Source: a bacterium (GTDB lineage Bacteria; Desulfobacterota; Desulfocorpusculales; Desulfocorpusculum). From it: 41,374 bases of DNA. This document shows positions 15,011 through 23,117 of the stretch, piece after piece. The first letter of the stretch is position 1, and each line of letters starts with the position of its first letter. A program made the position numbers and the translations under genes. Location: the NCBI GenBank assembly GCA_037481695.1, contig JBBFLE010000024.1:1-41374 (forward strand), read 5' to 3'. The notes under the pieces are model-generated. The model had not been told where the DNA came from. It searched no databases and saw only the letters and a program-made list of their open reading frames with translations.

Positions 15011-17383
15011 TCAGAAAGAAGGAGGGAGCTTGACCCTGAAGGTTGTTCCTTGCCCGGGGCGATTGTCCACCTCGATTCTGCCACCGTGCATCTCCACTAT
15101 CCGGCGCACAATGGCCAACCCCAAGCCAGTACCTCTGTTCTTGGTGGTGAAAAAGGGATTGAAGATATTGGGCAGAATATCCGATGGAATTCCGCCTCCT
15201 GTGTCCGAAAGCTCTGCCACCACCCAGGTGCCTTCTTCCTCGGAGGCCAGGTAAGTTCTCAGGCTCAAAGTGCCCTTGCCACTCATGGCATCAAGGGCAT
15301 TCTGCATCAGGTTCAAGAAGACCTGCTTGAGCTGATCCCTGTCGCACTGCACAGGAGGCAAGCCCCCTGTGAATTCTTTGCGAACCTTCAATCTGGGCTC
15401 TTCCAGCTGAACCCGCACAGACCTATAGCATTCCTCCAGGAGGGAGGAAATCTCTGTTTCCTCTCTATGGCCTGGAGACACCTTGGAGAAGTCCAGGACT
15501 CTGCTCAGGATTCCTTCCAGTCTCTCCACTTCCTCATAAATGATGCGAGAATAGTCGTCTTTGTGCTTTTTTTGCAACAGCCTGGCATAGCCTCCTATGG
15601 AAACAAGAGGGTTCCTTATTTCGTGGGCCATGGTGGCCGCGAATTCACCCAGTGCAGCCAGCTTTTCCGACTGAATGAGCCTTTGCTGCATGGCTTGAAG
15701 TTCTTGATGTGCCTGCCTCAGGCTCTCAAAAAACATGGCATTCTGAATGGCCAGCCCGGCAAGAGACGCAAAAGCCCCGAGAAATCTCAAGTCTCTTTCC
15801 ACTATGGGACGTCTAGAATAGATGTTGTCCACCAAGATGACCCCAAGGGCCTCTCCCCTTGCCACCACCGGTGCCATGGCGCACTGAGTGCCTATCTCCA
15901 AAGGGCTCAAGAGCTCTATTCCCCTTGGGTTCTCCCTGGGATCCAGGCAAAAAGCCCCTTTTGCCCTCAAGGCGCGCACAAGAACACACTCTGTATCATC
16001 CAAAGGTATCCTGATGGAGGTTGCCACCTTTTGGATAAGCGTATTTTCAGTCATCCTGGCATCTTGAGACAAAGCCCATTCCAACCACTGGTGCAGGTCC
16101 CATTGGGACCTGGTCATTTCGCCCCATATCCTGCCCGCATCATCGGCACTTGCAGGTCCGACCCCCACCCGACCCTGCAGAACTCCATCCCTCTCATTGA
16201 CCAGAAAGAGCATGGCCCGATTGAATCCCAACCCGTTCCCCAGGGTAAGTGCCACCAGGATCACCCTAAGGAGGCGTTGCACATCCGTGGCCTTCATCAT
16301 GGCAGAACCGCTGGCATAAAGAATGGTGAGTTCCCTGACCATGGATTCCTTTTCCAGGACCAGCTGTTCTATGTGCTTGTGGTGCATGGCCCTGGCAAGA
16401 GCCCCGGCTATGAAACCGCCCATGGTCTCAAGCAGGCTGAGATCCTGATCCGTGAAAGGCCCGGGCTGTTCTCCAGAACCCGAAACCCGATCATAAAGGC
16501 TCATCACTCCCATGATCTTTCCCCTCTCCACCAAGGGGACACACGCGCAGCTGCTGACCTCTACACCTAGGTCCTCACCAGAACAAAAGCCTGCTTTGTC
16601 CGAAACCACCATACGATGAGGCTTGGCTGTCCTGACCACAGGGCACTCAGATGCTGCTTCGTTCTTGAACTCCTCTTTGCGCTTGATTCCACCTCCTGCA
16701 ACAGATGTGACACGATAAAGCTGCAACTCCTCGTCTAGGAGCCTCAGGACACCGGCTCTAGCCCCTACCACCCTCACCGTGGTCTCCAGGGCCAGTTCCA
16801 TGAGGGGATCCAGATCCAGGGTGCCACCAACTGCTTTCCCAACTTCATTGAGGGCCTCCATCTCTTGTAGCCTTAGCCGTAGCTGTTCCCTGAGTTCCTC
16901 TGTGATCATGCACCAGGCCAACTCTCCGCCTGCCAGTTGAAGCATCCTGACCTGTTCCTGAGATATCTGTTTGGAGGTCCCATGCAGAAGTACAAGAACG
17001 CCTTTCTGCTCGCACCCCGGTGTTCCGGCAGGCACAGCCAGCACTGTCCCGTAAGCGGGAAAATCATCCGCCCAACGCTCCTCGGTCAAACCACCAGCAT
17101 CAGATTTGTCCAGGAAAATCACCCTGCCATCTAACCCACATGCTCCCACTACTCCTTCGCCCACGGCAAAAGGTGCGCTGCTCTTGATGAGCTCCCAACC
17201 GTGACTCGATTGGGTAGCCTCAAAACCACGCGCTTCCTTATCCTTCCAGTAGAATACTGCCGAATCGAAACCCAACTCATGGGCCAGGAAACCAAGCGCC
17301 TCCCCCAGACGCCTCTGGAGGGAGCCTTCCCCGGAGGTGATCTGTCTAACCCTCTCCAGGACATGAACTAAATCCATTTCCAA
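15011..17383 (-). CDS. soluble multi-GAF sensor histidine kinase
   Basis: A 790-residue histidine kinase without membrane segments, so it senses something inside the cell. By eye there are three GAF-like sensory regions at about 20-165, 190-345 and 370-545. A short coiled-coil follows, then the phosphoacceptor motif MAHEIRNP with His587, and an ATPase domain with NLMQNALDAM (N box), SDTGGGIP (G1) and GTGLGLAIV (G2). The start ATG 17383 has AAGGGG upstream. No response regulator gene is nearby, so its partner must lie elsewhere. It runs directly into prmA and rsmE. The ligand cannot be told from the sequence. Confidence 0.92.
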   Translation of the reverse strand: MEMDLVHVLERVRQITSGEGSLQRRLGEALGFLAHELGFDSAVFYWKDKEARGFEATQSSHGWELIKSSAPFAVGEGVVGACGLDGRVIFLDKSDAGGLTEERWADDFPAYGTVLAVPAGTPGCEQKGVLVLLHGTSKQISQEQVRMLQLAGGELAWCMITEELREQLRLRLQEMEALNEVGKAVGGTLDLDPLMELALETTVRVVGARAGVLRLLDEELQLYRVTSVAGGGIKRKEEFKNEAASECPVVRTAKPHRMVVSDKAGFCSGEDLGVEVSSCACVPLVERGKIMGVMSLYDRVSGSGEQPGPFTDQDLSLLETMGGFIAGALARAMHHKHIEQLVLEKESMVRELTILYASGSAMMKATDVQRLLRVILVALTLGNGLGFNRAMLFLVNERDGVLQGRVGVGPASADDAGRIWGEMTRSQWDLHQWLEWALSQDARMTENTLIQKVATSIRIPLDDTECVLVRALRAKGAFCLDPRENPRGIELLSPLEIGTQCAMAPVVARGEALGVILVDNIYSRRPIVERDLRFLGAFASLAGLAIQNAMFFESLRQAHQELQAMQQRLIQSEKLAALGEFAATMAHEIRNPLVSIGGYARLLQKKHKDDYSRIIYEEVERLEGILSRVLDFSKVSPGHREETEISSLLEECYRSVRVQLEEPRLKVRKEFTGGLPPVQCDRDQLKQVFLNLMQNALDAMSGKGTLSLRTYLASEEEGTWVVAELSDTGGGIPSDILPNIFNPFFTTKNRGTGLGLAIVRRIVEMHGGRIEVDNRPGQGTTFRVKLPPSF

Positions 17384-17567
17384 AACCCCTTAAATTGTTG
17401 CGAATATGTGTCTGGCTTGCAAAGATGGGGGGATATTATCATGAGGAAAGCAATTTATTCAACTTTGGGCAAGAAGAGGTTTCCCACCGGCCAAGGCCAA
17501 GAGGGTACAGCCATCTTCTGTCGGCCAGATCAAGAAAATCAGCACAGGGATTTCAGAGCTCCCGCAC

Positions 17568-17930
17568 TCACTCCCCCCGGCGGCGTTCATCTTCTTCTTG
17601 GGAGGTCTTGCAATCTATGCAAAGTGTGGTCACAGGCCTGGCCAAGAGCCTCTGCTCCGATATCTCTTCACCACATTCTTCGCAAATACCGTAGGTCCCC
17701 TTGTCTATCCTGTCCAGGGCTTCCCGGATCTTGGAAATCAGCTTTCTCTCCCTGTCCCTTATGCGAAGCATGAAATTGCGATCGCTTTCCACAGAAGCTC
17801 GATCAGTGGGATCCGGAAAGCTTTCCTCATCATCGGTCATGTTGGTAACGGTCCTAGCTGCATCATTTAGCAGGGCCTCAAGCCTTTCATTGAGTAGCTT
17901 GCGAAAAAACTCTCGCTTCTGGGCATCCAT
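17568..17930 (-). CDS. dksA: DksA/TraR-family transcription factor
   Basis: A 120-residue protein that binds the RNA polymerase secondary channel and works with ppGpp. It has a long coiled-coil hairpin with the tip motif DPTDRA (DxxDxA, the catalytic tip of true DksA) and the zinc finger CEECGEEI...CIDC. The start ATG 17930 follows GGAGA. A 200-codon open frame beginning at 18170 includes upstream non-coding DNA and is not used. It is a single gene between the fcl terminator and the kinase operon. Confidence 0.93.
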   Translation of the reverse strand: MDAQKREFFRKLLNERLEALLNDAARTVTNMTDDEESFPDPTDRASVESDRNFMLRIRDRERKLISKIREALDRIDKGTYGICEECGEEISEQRLLARPVTTLCIDCKTSQEEDERRRGE

Positions 17931-18052
17931 AGCAGTCTCCGAAGCGCAAGGGATAGGCCTACTTCTAAAGTATATCATGATAACCCATGCCCAAGGCTTC
18001 TGTAAACCCCATGGATGATTCCCTAAATCCCTTGAGGCATCTCCTTTTCCCA

Positions 18053-18087
18053 CAATAAAAGACTTGCCAGGGCCCGTTTGGGGCAAG
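18053..18087 (-). terminator. intrinsic terminator after fcl
   Basis: On the minus strand CTTGCC (18087-18082), a 13-nt loop, GGCAAG (18068-18063), then TCTTTTATT. It lies eight bases beyond the fcl stop and separates fcl from dksA. Confidence 0.7.
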
Positions 18088-18094
18088 GCCTGAA

Positions 18095-19225
18095 TCATGA
18101 ATCCAACTGGGACAGGTACCAGGAGTAAGTCCAAGTCAGGCCTTCCCTGAGCTGGATCTTGGGCCTCCAACCCAGACTTCTCAAGCGCGAAACATCCAGG
18201 AGCTTTCGAGGCGTTCCCTCTGGCTTGGAAGGGTCAAACCTGATGGGCACCTTGCAACCCACGACCTCTGCCACCAGTTGTGCCAGCTCCTCCACGCTAC
18301 AGTCCAGTCCGGTTCCTATGTTGATGAAGCAGGGTTGCTGTGGCTCAAAGAGCTGGGAAAGAACGCTGTCTGGAAGTTGCATCAGGAACACACATGCGTC
18401 TGCCATGTCATCTACATGCATGAACTCCCTACGCACCTTGCCCGTGCCCCAAACACTAACGGCAGGGTATGCCTCATAATTGGGCTTTAGGGCCTCAGAA
18501 ATGTGGGAGACTCTGCTGGCATCAGCGTTGGGCAGATGCACCGGATGTCCGTGGGAGCGGCAGATGGCAACAAGGCTGGAGAGATATTCTGGGGGGATGA
18601 GCCCGAACCTTCTTTGGTCTGCCTCTATGGCGGCCCAGTCGCCCCTGGCCGCAAGATGGGCCAGGTGGAACTTGCGTATGAGGGCTGGCAGCACATGGGA
18701 GGTTTCCAGGTCAAAGTTGTCTTGGGGGCCGTATAGATTGGTGGGCATCACGGATATGAACCTGGTGCCGTGCTGCAGGTTGTAAGAACGGCACATGATG
18801 ATCCCTGCTATTTTGGCCAGGGCATAAGGCTCGTTGGTGGGCTCCAGAGGACCGCTCATGAGATATTCCTCTTTTATGGGCTGAGGGCAGTCCCTGGGAT
18901 AGATGCAAGAGGAACCAAGGAAGAGCAGACGCTCCACCTTTGCCTTCCAGGCAGCATGAATCACATTGGTCTGGATGGCCAGATTCTCGTAAATGAACTC
19001 CGCAGGATAAGTGATGTTGGCCCAGATGCCCCCAACTCTGGCTGCAGCCAGGAAGACATGGCTGGGCCTCTCAGAAAAGAAAAAATCTTCCACCTGTTCT
19101 TGACGGGTCAGATCCAGTTGTTCATGAGTGCGCAAAATGAGATTATTCTGCCCCAGGGATTTTAGCTTTCTAACCAGTGCCGAGCCTACCAGACCCGTGT
19201 GGCCTGCCACGTAAATGCCTGACAT
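18095..19225 (-). CDS. fcl: GDP-L-fucose synthase with an internal insertion
   Basis: Epimerises and reduces GDP-4-keto-6-deoxy-mannose to GDP-L-fucose with NADPH. It is a short-chain dehydrogenase/reductase fold: GHTGLVGSA (8-16), the characteristic AARVGGI (61-67), the active-site GSSCIYP (Ser106) and YALAK (Tyr134, Lys138), and RREFMHVDD (265-273). At 376 residues it is about 55-60 longer than typical; the extra stretch lies at about 190-250, between LPALIRKFH and VSVWGTG. The start ATG 19225 has AGGA 11 bases upstream. The 71 codons of open frame before it have no family match. It lies 270 bp downstream of gmd; no gene is visible in that gap. Confidence 0.93.
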   Translation of the reverse strand: MSGIYVAGHTGLVGSALVRKLKSLGQNNLILRTHEQLDLTRQEQVEDFFFSERPSHVFLAAARVGGIWANITYPAEFIYENLAIQTNVIHAAWKAKVERLLFLGSSCIYPRDCPQPIKEEYLMSGPLEPTNEPYALAKIAGIIMCRSYNLQHGTRFISVMPTNLYGPQDNFDLETSHVLPALIRKFHLAHLAARGDWAAIEADQRRFGLIPPEYLSSLVAICRSHGHPVHLPNADASRVSHISEALKPNYEAYPAVSVWGTGKVRREFMHVDDMADACVFLMQLPDSVLSQLFEPQQPCFINIGTGLDCSVEELAQLVAEVVGCKVPIRFDPSKPEGTPRKLLDVSRLRSLGWRPKIQLREGLTWTYSWYLSQLDS

Positions 19226-19495
19226 CTTTTTTTTATCCTGCACCCAGAACAGACCTTCTTTATGTTCCAGGGTCAGATATGGATTCAAATTCCACCCCAC
19301 ATGGCCGGCATCCAGTGAGGTTTTTAGTGATGACTGGCTCAATCGAGAATTGCGGCTTATTCTACCTTGAGGCAAAAGAATTCTATGCTTGTGCTTCCTC
19401 CAGACAAAGCTCCTAGCCCATGGCTGAGATAGCCTCAAAACCCCTTGGCGCCAGATACCGATCCCTGGGAAACAAGAAAGACCATTGGCAGGAAC

Positions 19496-20686
19496 TCATT
19501 CCCCCTCCACGATCCCGGGCCTTTTCGTGCCCAAGGCAAGTTGACGAACCAGATCCTGGCAATGTCTTAGCTGCAGGAGTTCTTCCATGTCCGCCCTTAC
19601 CATTATGCTTACCAGTTCCTGGAATGTGACTTTAGGCTCCCAACCAAGAATCCTCTTGGCCTTGCTGGAATCACCCCGCAGGGTCTCCACCTCAGTGGGC
19701 CGAAAGTAACGTGGATCTATTCTGACCAGCACCGAACCGGGCTTCAAAAAATCCTTAGCAGAGGCAATTTTACATGTATGTTCAGAATTCAGGCAGGAAA
19801 ACAAATCTGGTCTATCCTCCACAGAAGCCAGGATTCCCACCTCTTCTGTACCGCAACCTTCCCATTTTAGCTCCATTCCCCCTTCCATGAAGGCTCTTTC
19901 ACAGAATTCCCTCACACTGTGGCATTCTCCGGTGGCCACCACAAAATCATCAGGTTCATCCAACTGTAGAATTTTCCACATGACCTCCACGTAATCCGGA
20001 GCATATCCCCAGTCTCGCCTAGCCTCAAGATTGCCAAGATAAACACATCTTTCCAGACCCAGGCGGATCCTTGCCACGGCCCTGGTGATCTTTCTGGTCA
20101 CAAAGGTCTCCCCGCGACGGGGAGATTCATGGTTGAAGAGAATCCCATTGGATGCAAACAGACCATAGGCTTCCCTGTAATTGCGCACCATGTGATACGC
20201 ATAAACCTTGGCAGCCGCATAAGGGCTCCTGGGTTGGAAAGGAGTCTGCTCACTTTGTGGGGCCGGAGCCCCCCCAAACATCTCCGAGGAAGAAGCCTGA
20301 TAGAAACGAGCCTTGACCCCGCTTCTTCTCAGTGCCTCCAGTAACCTGGTGGTGCCCAGGCCCACCACATCTCCGGTATAGTCAGGCATGTCGAAGCTGA
20401 CCCGTACATGGCTCTGGGCAGCCAGATGGTAAACCTCGTGAGGCATCACGTTGTAGACCAGGTGTGCCAGCTGACCTGAGTCCGACAGGTCTCCGTAATG
20501 AAGGAAGAGCCTTGCTCCTGGTTCATGGGGATCCGTGTAAATGTGCTCTATGCGGTCCGTGTTGAAGGTGCTAGAGCGTCTTATGAGACCGTGCACTTCA
20601 TAACCTTTGGACAGCAGGAGCTCAGCCAGATACGAGCCGTCCTGCCCTGTGATACCAGTTATCAGGGCGGTCTTTGTTGAGGCCAT
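19496..20686 (-). CDS. gmd: GDP-mannose 4,6-dehydratase
   Basis: Converts GDP-D-mannose to GDP-4-keto-6-deoxy-D-mannose, the precursor of GDP-fucose and related surface sugars. Residues 5-20 form the NADP loop (GITGQDG), followed by [22 protein letters not shown] and [10 protein letters not shown] (catalytic Tyr/Lys), [16 protein letters not shown] and [11 protein letters not shown], all typical. At 396 residues it is somewhat longer than the usual 340-370, with extra sequence in the last third around the [13 protein letters not shown] stretch. The start ATG 20686 follows GGAG. With fcl it forms a two-step sugar pathway for envelope polysaccharide. Confidence 0.96.
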   Translation of the reverse strand: MASTKTALITGITGQDGSYLAELLLSKGYEVHGLIRRSSTFNTDRIEHIYTDPHEPGARLFLHYGDLSDSGQLAHLVYNVMPHEVYHLAAQSHVRVSFDMPDYTGDVVGLGTTRLLEALRRSGVKARFYQASSSEMFGGAPAPQSEQTPFQPRSPYAAAKVYAYHMVRNYREAYGLFASNGILFNHESPRRGETFVTRKITRAVARIRLGLERCVYLGNLEARRDWGYAPDYVEVMWKILQLDEPDDFVVATGECHSVREFCERAFMEGGMELKWEGCGTEEVGILASVEDRPDLFSCLNSEHTCKIASAKDFLKPGSVLVRIDPRYFRPTEVETLRGDSSKAKRILGWEPKVTFQELVSIMVRADMEELLQLRHCQDLVRQLALGTKRPGIVEGE

Positions 20687-20738
20687 CTGATGTGCTCCTG
20701 ATCTCCTCAAGATGACCCATAGCAGCATGGGCCCTTCG

Positions 20739-20768
20739 ATCCTAGCCAAGGCAAAGGTAAGCTGTCAA
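20739..20768 (-). promoter_or_regulatory. candidate gmd promoter
   Basis: On the minus strand TTGACA (20768-20763), an 18-nt spacer, TAGGAT (20744-20739), about 53 bp before the gmd start and just past the hairpin that ends the had transcript. Confidence 0.5.
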
Positions 20769-20821
20769 GCCATGGAAAAGCTGGGAGATCCCACAAAAGC
20801 TTGGCCCAAGGATGAAACAGA

Positions 20822-20877
20822 GCCCCTCTGGCGCCTCTTGCTCAAAGGGATGGGGGAAAGAGCAGGGCCAGAGGGGC
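20822..20877 (-). terminator. long hairpin after had, 3' end of the bam block
   Basis: GCCCCTCTGGC (20822-20832) and GCCAGAGGGGC (20867-20877) are perfect 11-bp complements around a 34-nt loop, which itself can pair (TGCTC with GAGCA). It starts 16 bp after the had stop. The T-run that follows is weak, so it may act with Rho or protect the mRNA 3' end. Confidence 0.6.
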
Positions 20878-20892
20878 AGGAGGATGCACCCA

Positions 20893-21993
20893 TCAGAAAT
20901 CAGGCTCCAGCACTATTCTGCGGGTGATGTTTCCAGAGTGAGCTTCCTCGAAGGCTTCCTTGATCTGACTCATGGGCCTTGTCTGAAGGAAGGGCTCTAT
21001 CTGAATCTTGCCCTCCTGGACCATCTTGAGCACCACAGGATAATACTTGGGCAGACAACCCCAGGTGCCTATTATCTCGGCATCAAAGGCCATGAGCCTC
21101 GAGATGCTGTACTCGTTCTTGGCCATTCCAAAGCCCACCACCACCAGTTTCCCCACAAAGGAAAGCAAGGTAAGGGCTATGTCCTGACCAGCCTTTGTCC
21201 CGGTTACTTCGAAGATCTTCCACCCCCAGTTGTGGGGAAGCTTGTTAGCCTTGCAGATATCTCGAAACTCGTTCTGGATCGTCTTGGCGTCTTTGTCCTT
21301 GGAGTTGATTATGGCATCGGCTCCGAACTTGAGAGAACGCTCCAGTTTCTCCTGATTCCGAGCTATGGCCACCACAAATCCTGCCCCCAAGGCTTTGACC
21401 ATCTGGGTCATGTAAACGCCCACCCCTCCGGTTGCGCCTATCACTACGGCCAGATCTCCTTCTTTGAATTCCGCCCTCATGGCAGCCTGGTATGGGGTGG
21501 TCACTGCATCAGCCACAACTGCGTAGTGGGACAGCGCAATGCCCTTGGTATCCTCTATTACACAGAGGTCCTGCGATGGAACCGGAATATGACTCGAAAA
21601 CCCCCCGTAAGGTCCCAGGCTGTTGCCGGGCATCTTCTGCGCAAGACACCTGTTGCCCCGACCCGCAGCACATATGGGGCAGTTGTTACAGGGCATTACA
21701 GCTGGAACAATGACTTTCTTCCCCTCCAGGTCACCGGCCACGACCGTGCCGCTGATCTCATGCCCGAGGGTCAGGGGAGGTTTTTCCACAGTGGGCACCC
21801 CATCATAGAAATACCCCAAGTCCGTGTGACACACTCCACAGCCTGCCACCTCCACAAGGGATTCACCCGGTTTCAGCTCAGGCACATCCAGTTCGGCTCT
21901 TTCCAATAGCCCTTGGGTCACCGCCCCTGTTTCCCTGTCTTTACTCCAGGGCCTTTTCATCTGCCAGGTTTGGATCTTCTTGGGTGCTGCCAT
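20893..21993 (-). CDS. had: 6-hydroxycyclohex-1-ene-1-carbonyl-CoA dehydrogenase
   Basis: Oxidises 6-hydroxycyclohexenoyl-CoA to the 6-oxo compound with NAD+, the step before ring opening in anaerobic benzoyl-CoA degradation (also called BamQ). A 366-residue zinc alcohol dehydrogenase: catalytic-zinc CGVCHTD (52-58) and GHE (78-80), structural-zinc Cys102/105/108/116, and the Rossmann loop GATGGVGV near 187. The start ATG 21993 has AAGGAGG. It is the last gene of the bam block. A 15-bp palindrome at 22050-22064 in its 108-bp leader suggests it may be controlled separately from bamI. Confidence 0.93.
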   Translation of the reverse strand: MAAPKKIQTWQMKRPWSKDRETGAVTQGLLERAELDVPELKPGESLVEVAGCGVCHTDLGYFYDGVPTVEKPPLTLGHEISGTVVAGDLEGKKVIVPAVMPCNNCPICAAGRGNRCLAQKMPGNSLGPYGGFSSHIPVPSQDLCVIEDTKGIALSHYAVVADAVTTPYQAAMRAEFKEGDLAVVIGATGGVGVYMTQMVKALGAGFVVAIARNQEKLERSLKFGADAIINSKDKDAKTIQNEFRDICKANKLPHNWGWKIFEVTGTKAGQDIALTLLSFVGKLVVVGFGMAKNEYSISRLMAFDAEIIGTWGCLPKYYPVVLKMVQEGKIQIEPFLQTRPMSQIKEAFEEAHSGNITRRIVLEPDF

Positions 21994-22049
21994 GGGAACC
22001 TCCTTTCAGGTCTGTTTGGTCTTTTCTGAACCCAAGAAAAAAGTGCCTC

Positions 22050-22064
22050 GAGTAACTTTTACTC
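22050..22064. promoter_or_regulatory. palindrome in the had leader
   Basis: GAGTAA-CTT-TTACTC is a perfect inverted repeat, 57 bp before the had start. It differs from the ACTAGT sites upstream of bamB and padR. It is a candidate operator only; no clear promoter boxes accompany it. Confidence 0.4.
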
Positions 22065-22101
22065 ACTTTGGTTACAATGGCTACTCTGCTTGACCGCCTG
22101 A

Positions 22102-22350
22102 TCAACCTCCATCCACTGGACGCGTGTAAATCACCTTGAATCGGTCCGGGGCAGCCTCCAAACACTGGAGGCACTCCCCTTCTAGGCTCCCAGGCGAAAC
22201 CGGCTCCAAACGCACCTCCAGGCCCAAGGAGCGATAAAGCTCCACCGCCTCGCTCAGCCTGGGCTCTGAAGCCACAAACTGCCTTGTCCAGCCATCTTCC
22301 CCTGGGCTCAGCTGGTCTTTTGGAATCTCCTGCACTTGTCTAACTCCCAT
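22102..22350 (-). CDS. 82-residue conserved-looking protein in the bam block
   Basis: A small soluble protein that I place in no named family. It has a Trp-Thr-Arg stretch (WTRQFVASEPRLSEAVELYR, 21-40), a predicted helix-strand pattern, a CLQC pair (Cys60, Cys63) that could bind metal, and a C-terminal strand RFKVIYTRP (70-78). The composition is protein-like, with no low-complexity tail. It lies 55 bp after bamI and 108 bp before had on the same strand, so it is probably transcribed with them. The ribosome site before ATG 22350 is weak (AGG at 9 bases). A regulatory or assembly role in the pathway is only a guess. Confidence 0.65.
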   Translation of the reverse strand: MGVRQVQEIPKDQLSPGEDGWTRQFVASEPRLSEAVELYRSLGLEVRLEPVSPGSLEGECLQCLEAAPDRFKVIYTRPVDGG

Positions 22351-22405
22351 TGTATTAGCCTGTACGCTGGCCCAATGAAGGCCTCAATCACTTTTCCAAA
22401 CACCT

Positions 22406-23005
22406 TCATTGCTGTTTCTTGAGAGCAAAGGCCATGGTCTCCATCAACACATAGGCCGCCTGTAAGGCTGAAGTCGGACACAGTGGGAAACATTCCTTAC
22501 ACTCCCAGCAGACCTTGGAAGCTATCTCTGGAATAAAACTTATCTCCCTCCTGGTTCCCCTATCTATGAACCCCACGGCGTTCAGTTTCTTAATCTCTGA
22601 ACAATATCTCACACAAAGCCCGCACAGAATACAGAAAGAAGCCTCCTTTTCGAATCGATCCGGATCCGCACCATACTCACGGCCCAACTCCACAAGCACA
22701 GGTGAGTGGGGTGCATGGGCCAGAAGCATCTCCAGTATACTGCGGCGGATCATGTCGATCTTGGGTGATCTGGTCCTGACAACCAGATCCTTCTCCACCG
22801 GATAGAGACACGCAGCCACCAGCCGAGACCTGCCCCGGCTCTCCACTTCCACCGTACAGATTCGACAGGCCCCGTAAGGCTCCAGCTTTTCGTGGTGACA
22901 AAGGGTTGGAATTTTAATGTTTTCCTTTTCCGCAGCCTGAAGAATGGTCATTCCTTGCCTTGCCACCACATCTTTGCCGTCTATTTGGAGCAGGATCTCT
23001 GTCAT
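22406..23005 (-). CDS. bamI: BamI, NuoG/HoxU-like Fe-S subunit
   Basis: A 199-residue electron-transfer subunit matching the N-terminal part of NuoG. A plant-type [2Fe-2S] site uses Cys36, 47, 50 and 66. Two [4Fe-4S] motifs follow: CILCGLCVRYC (125-135) and CWECKECFPLC (166-176). The start is ATG 23005, because GAGGAAAG lies seven bases upstream; an in-frame ATG at 23023 has no ribosome site. With BamG and BamH it should form a soluble NuoEFG-like module that exchanges electrons with NAD(H) and feeds the BamDEF part of the benzoyl-CoA reductase complex. There is no molybdopterin domain, unlike full NuoG. Confidence 0.85.
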   Translation of the reverse strand: MTEILLQIDGKDVVARQGMTILQAAEKENIKIPTLCHHEKLEPYGACRICTVEVESRGRSRLVAACLYPVEKDLVVRTRSPKIDMIRRSILEMLLAHAPHSPVLVELGREYGADPDRFEKEASFCILCGLCVRYCSEIKKLNAVGFIDRGTRREISFIPEIASKVCWECKECFPLCPTSALQAAYVLMETMAFALKKQQ

Positions 23006-23117
23006 CACTCTTTCCTCTGACATGCTTTTTTTGAGGGAATTTTCTCTATTATTCTCTGGCTCTTGGGAACTCTCTTGTCAGGGCGTAGTCTCCTTTTCTT
23101 ATGGCAGCTTCAAGATC

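Noticed and set aside
14987-16570. 527-codon plus-strand open frame
   Set aside because: Exactly antisense to the histidine kinase; His/Pro-rich and without family features.
20812-21909. 365-codon plus-strand open frame
   Set aside because: Antisense to had, a clear zinc dehydrogenase; its composition is that of a shadow frame.
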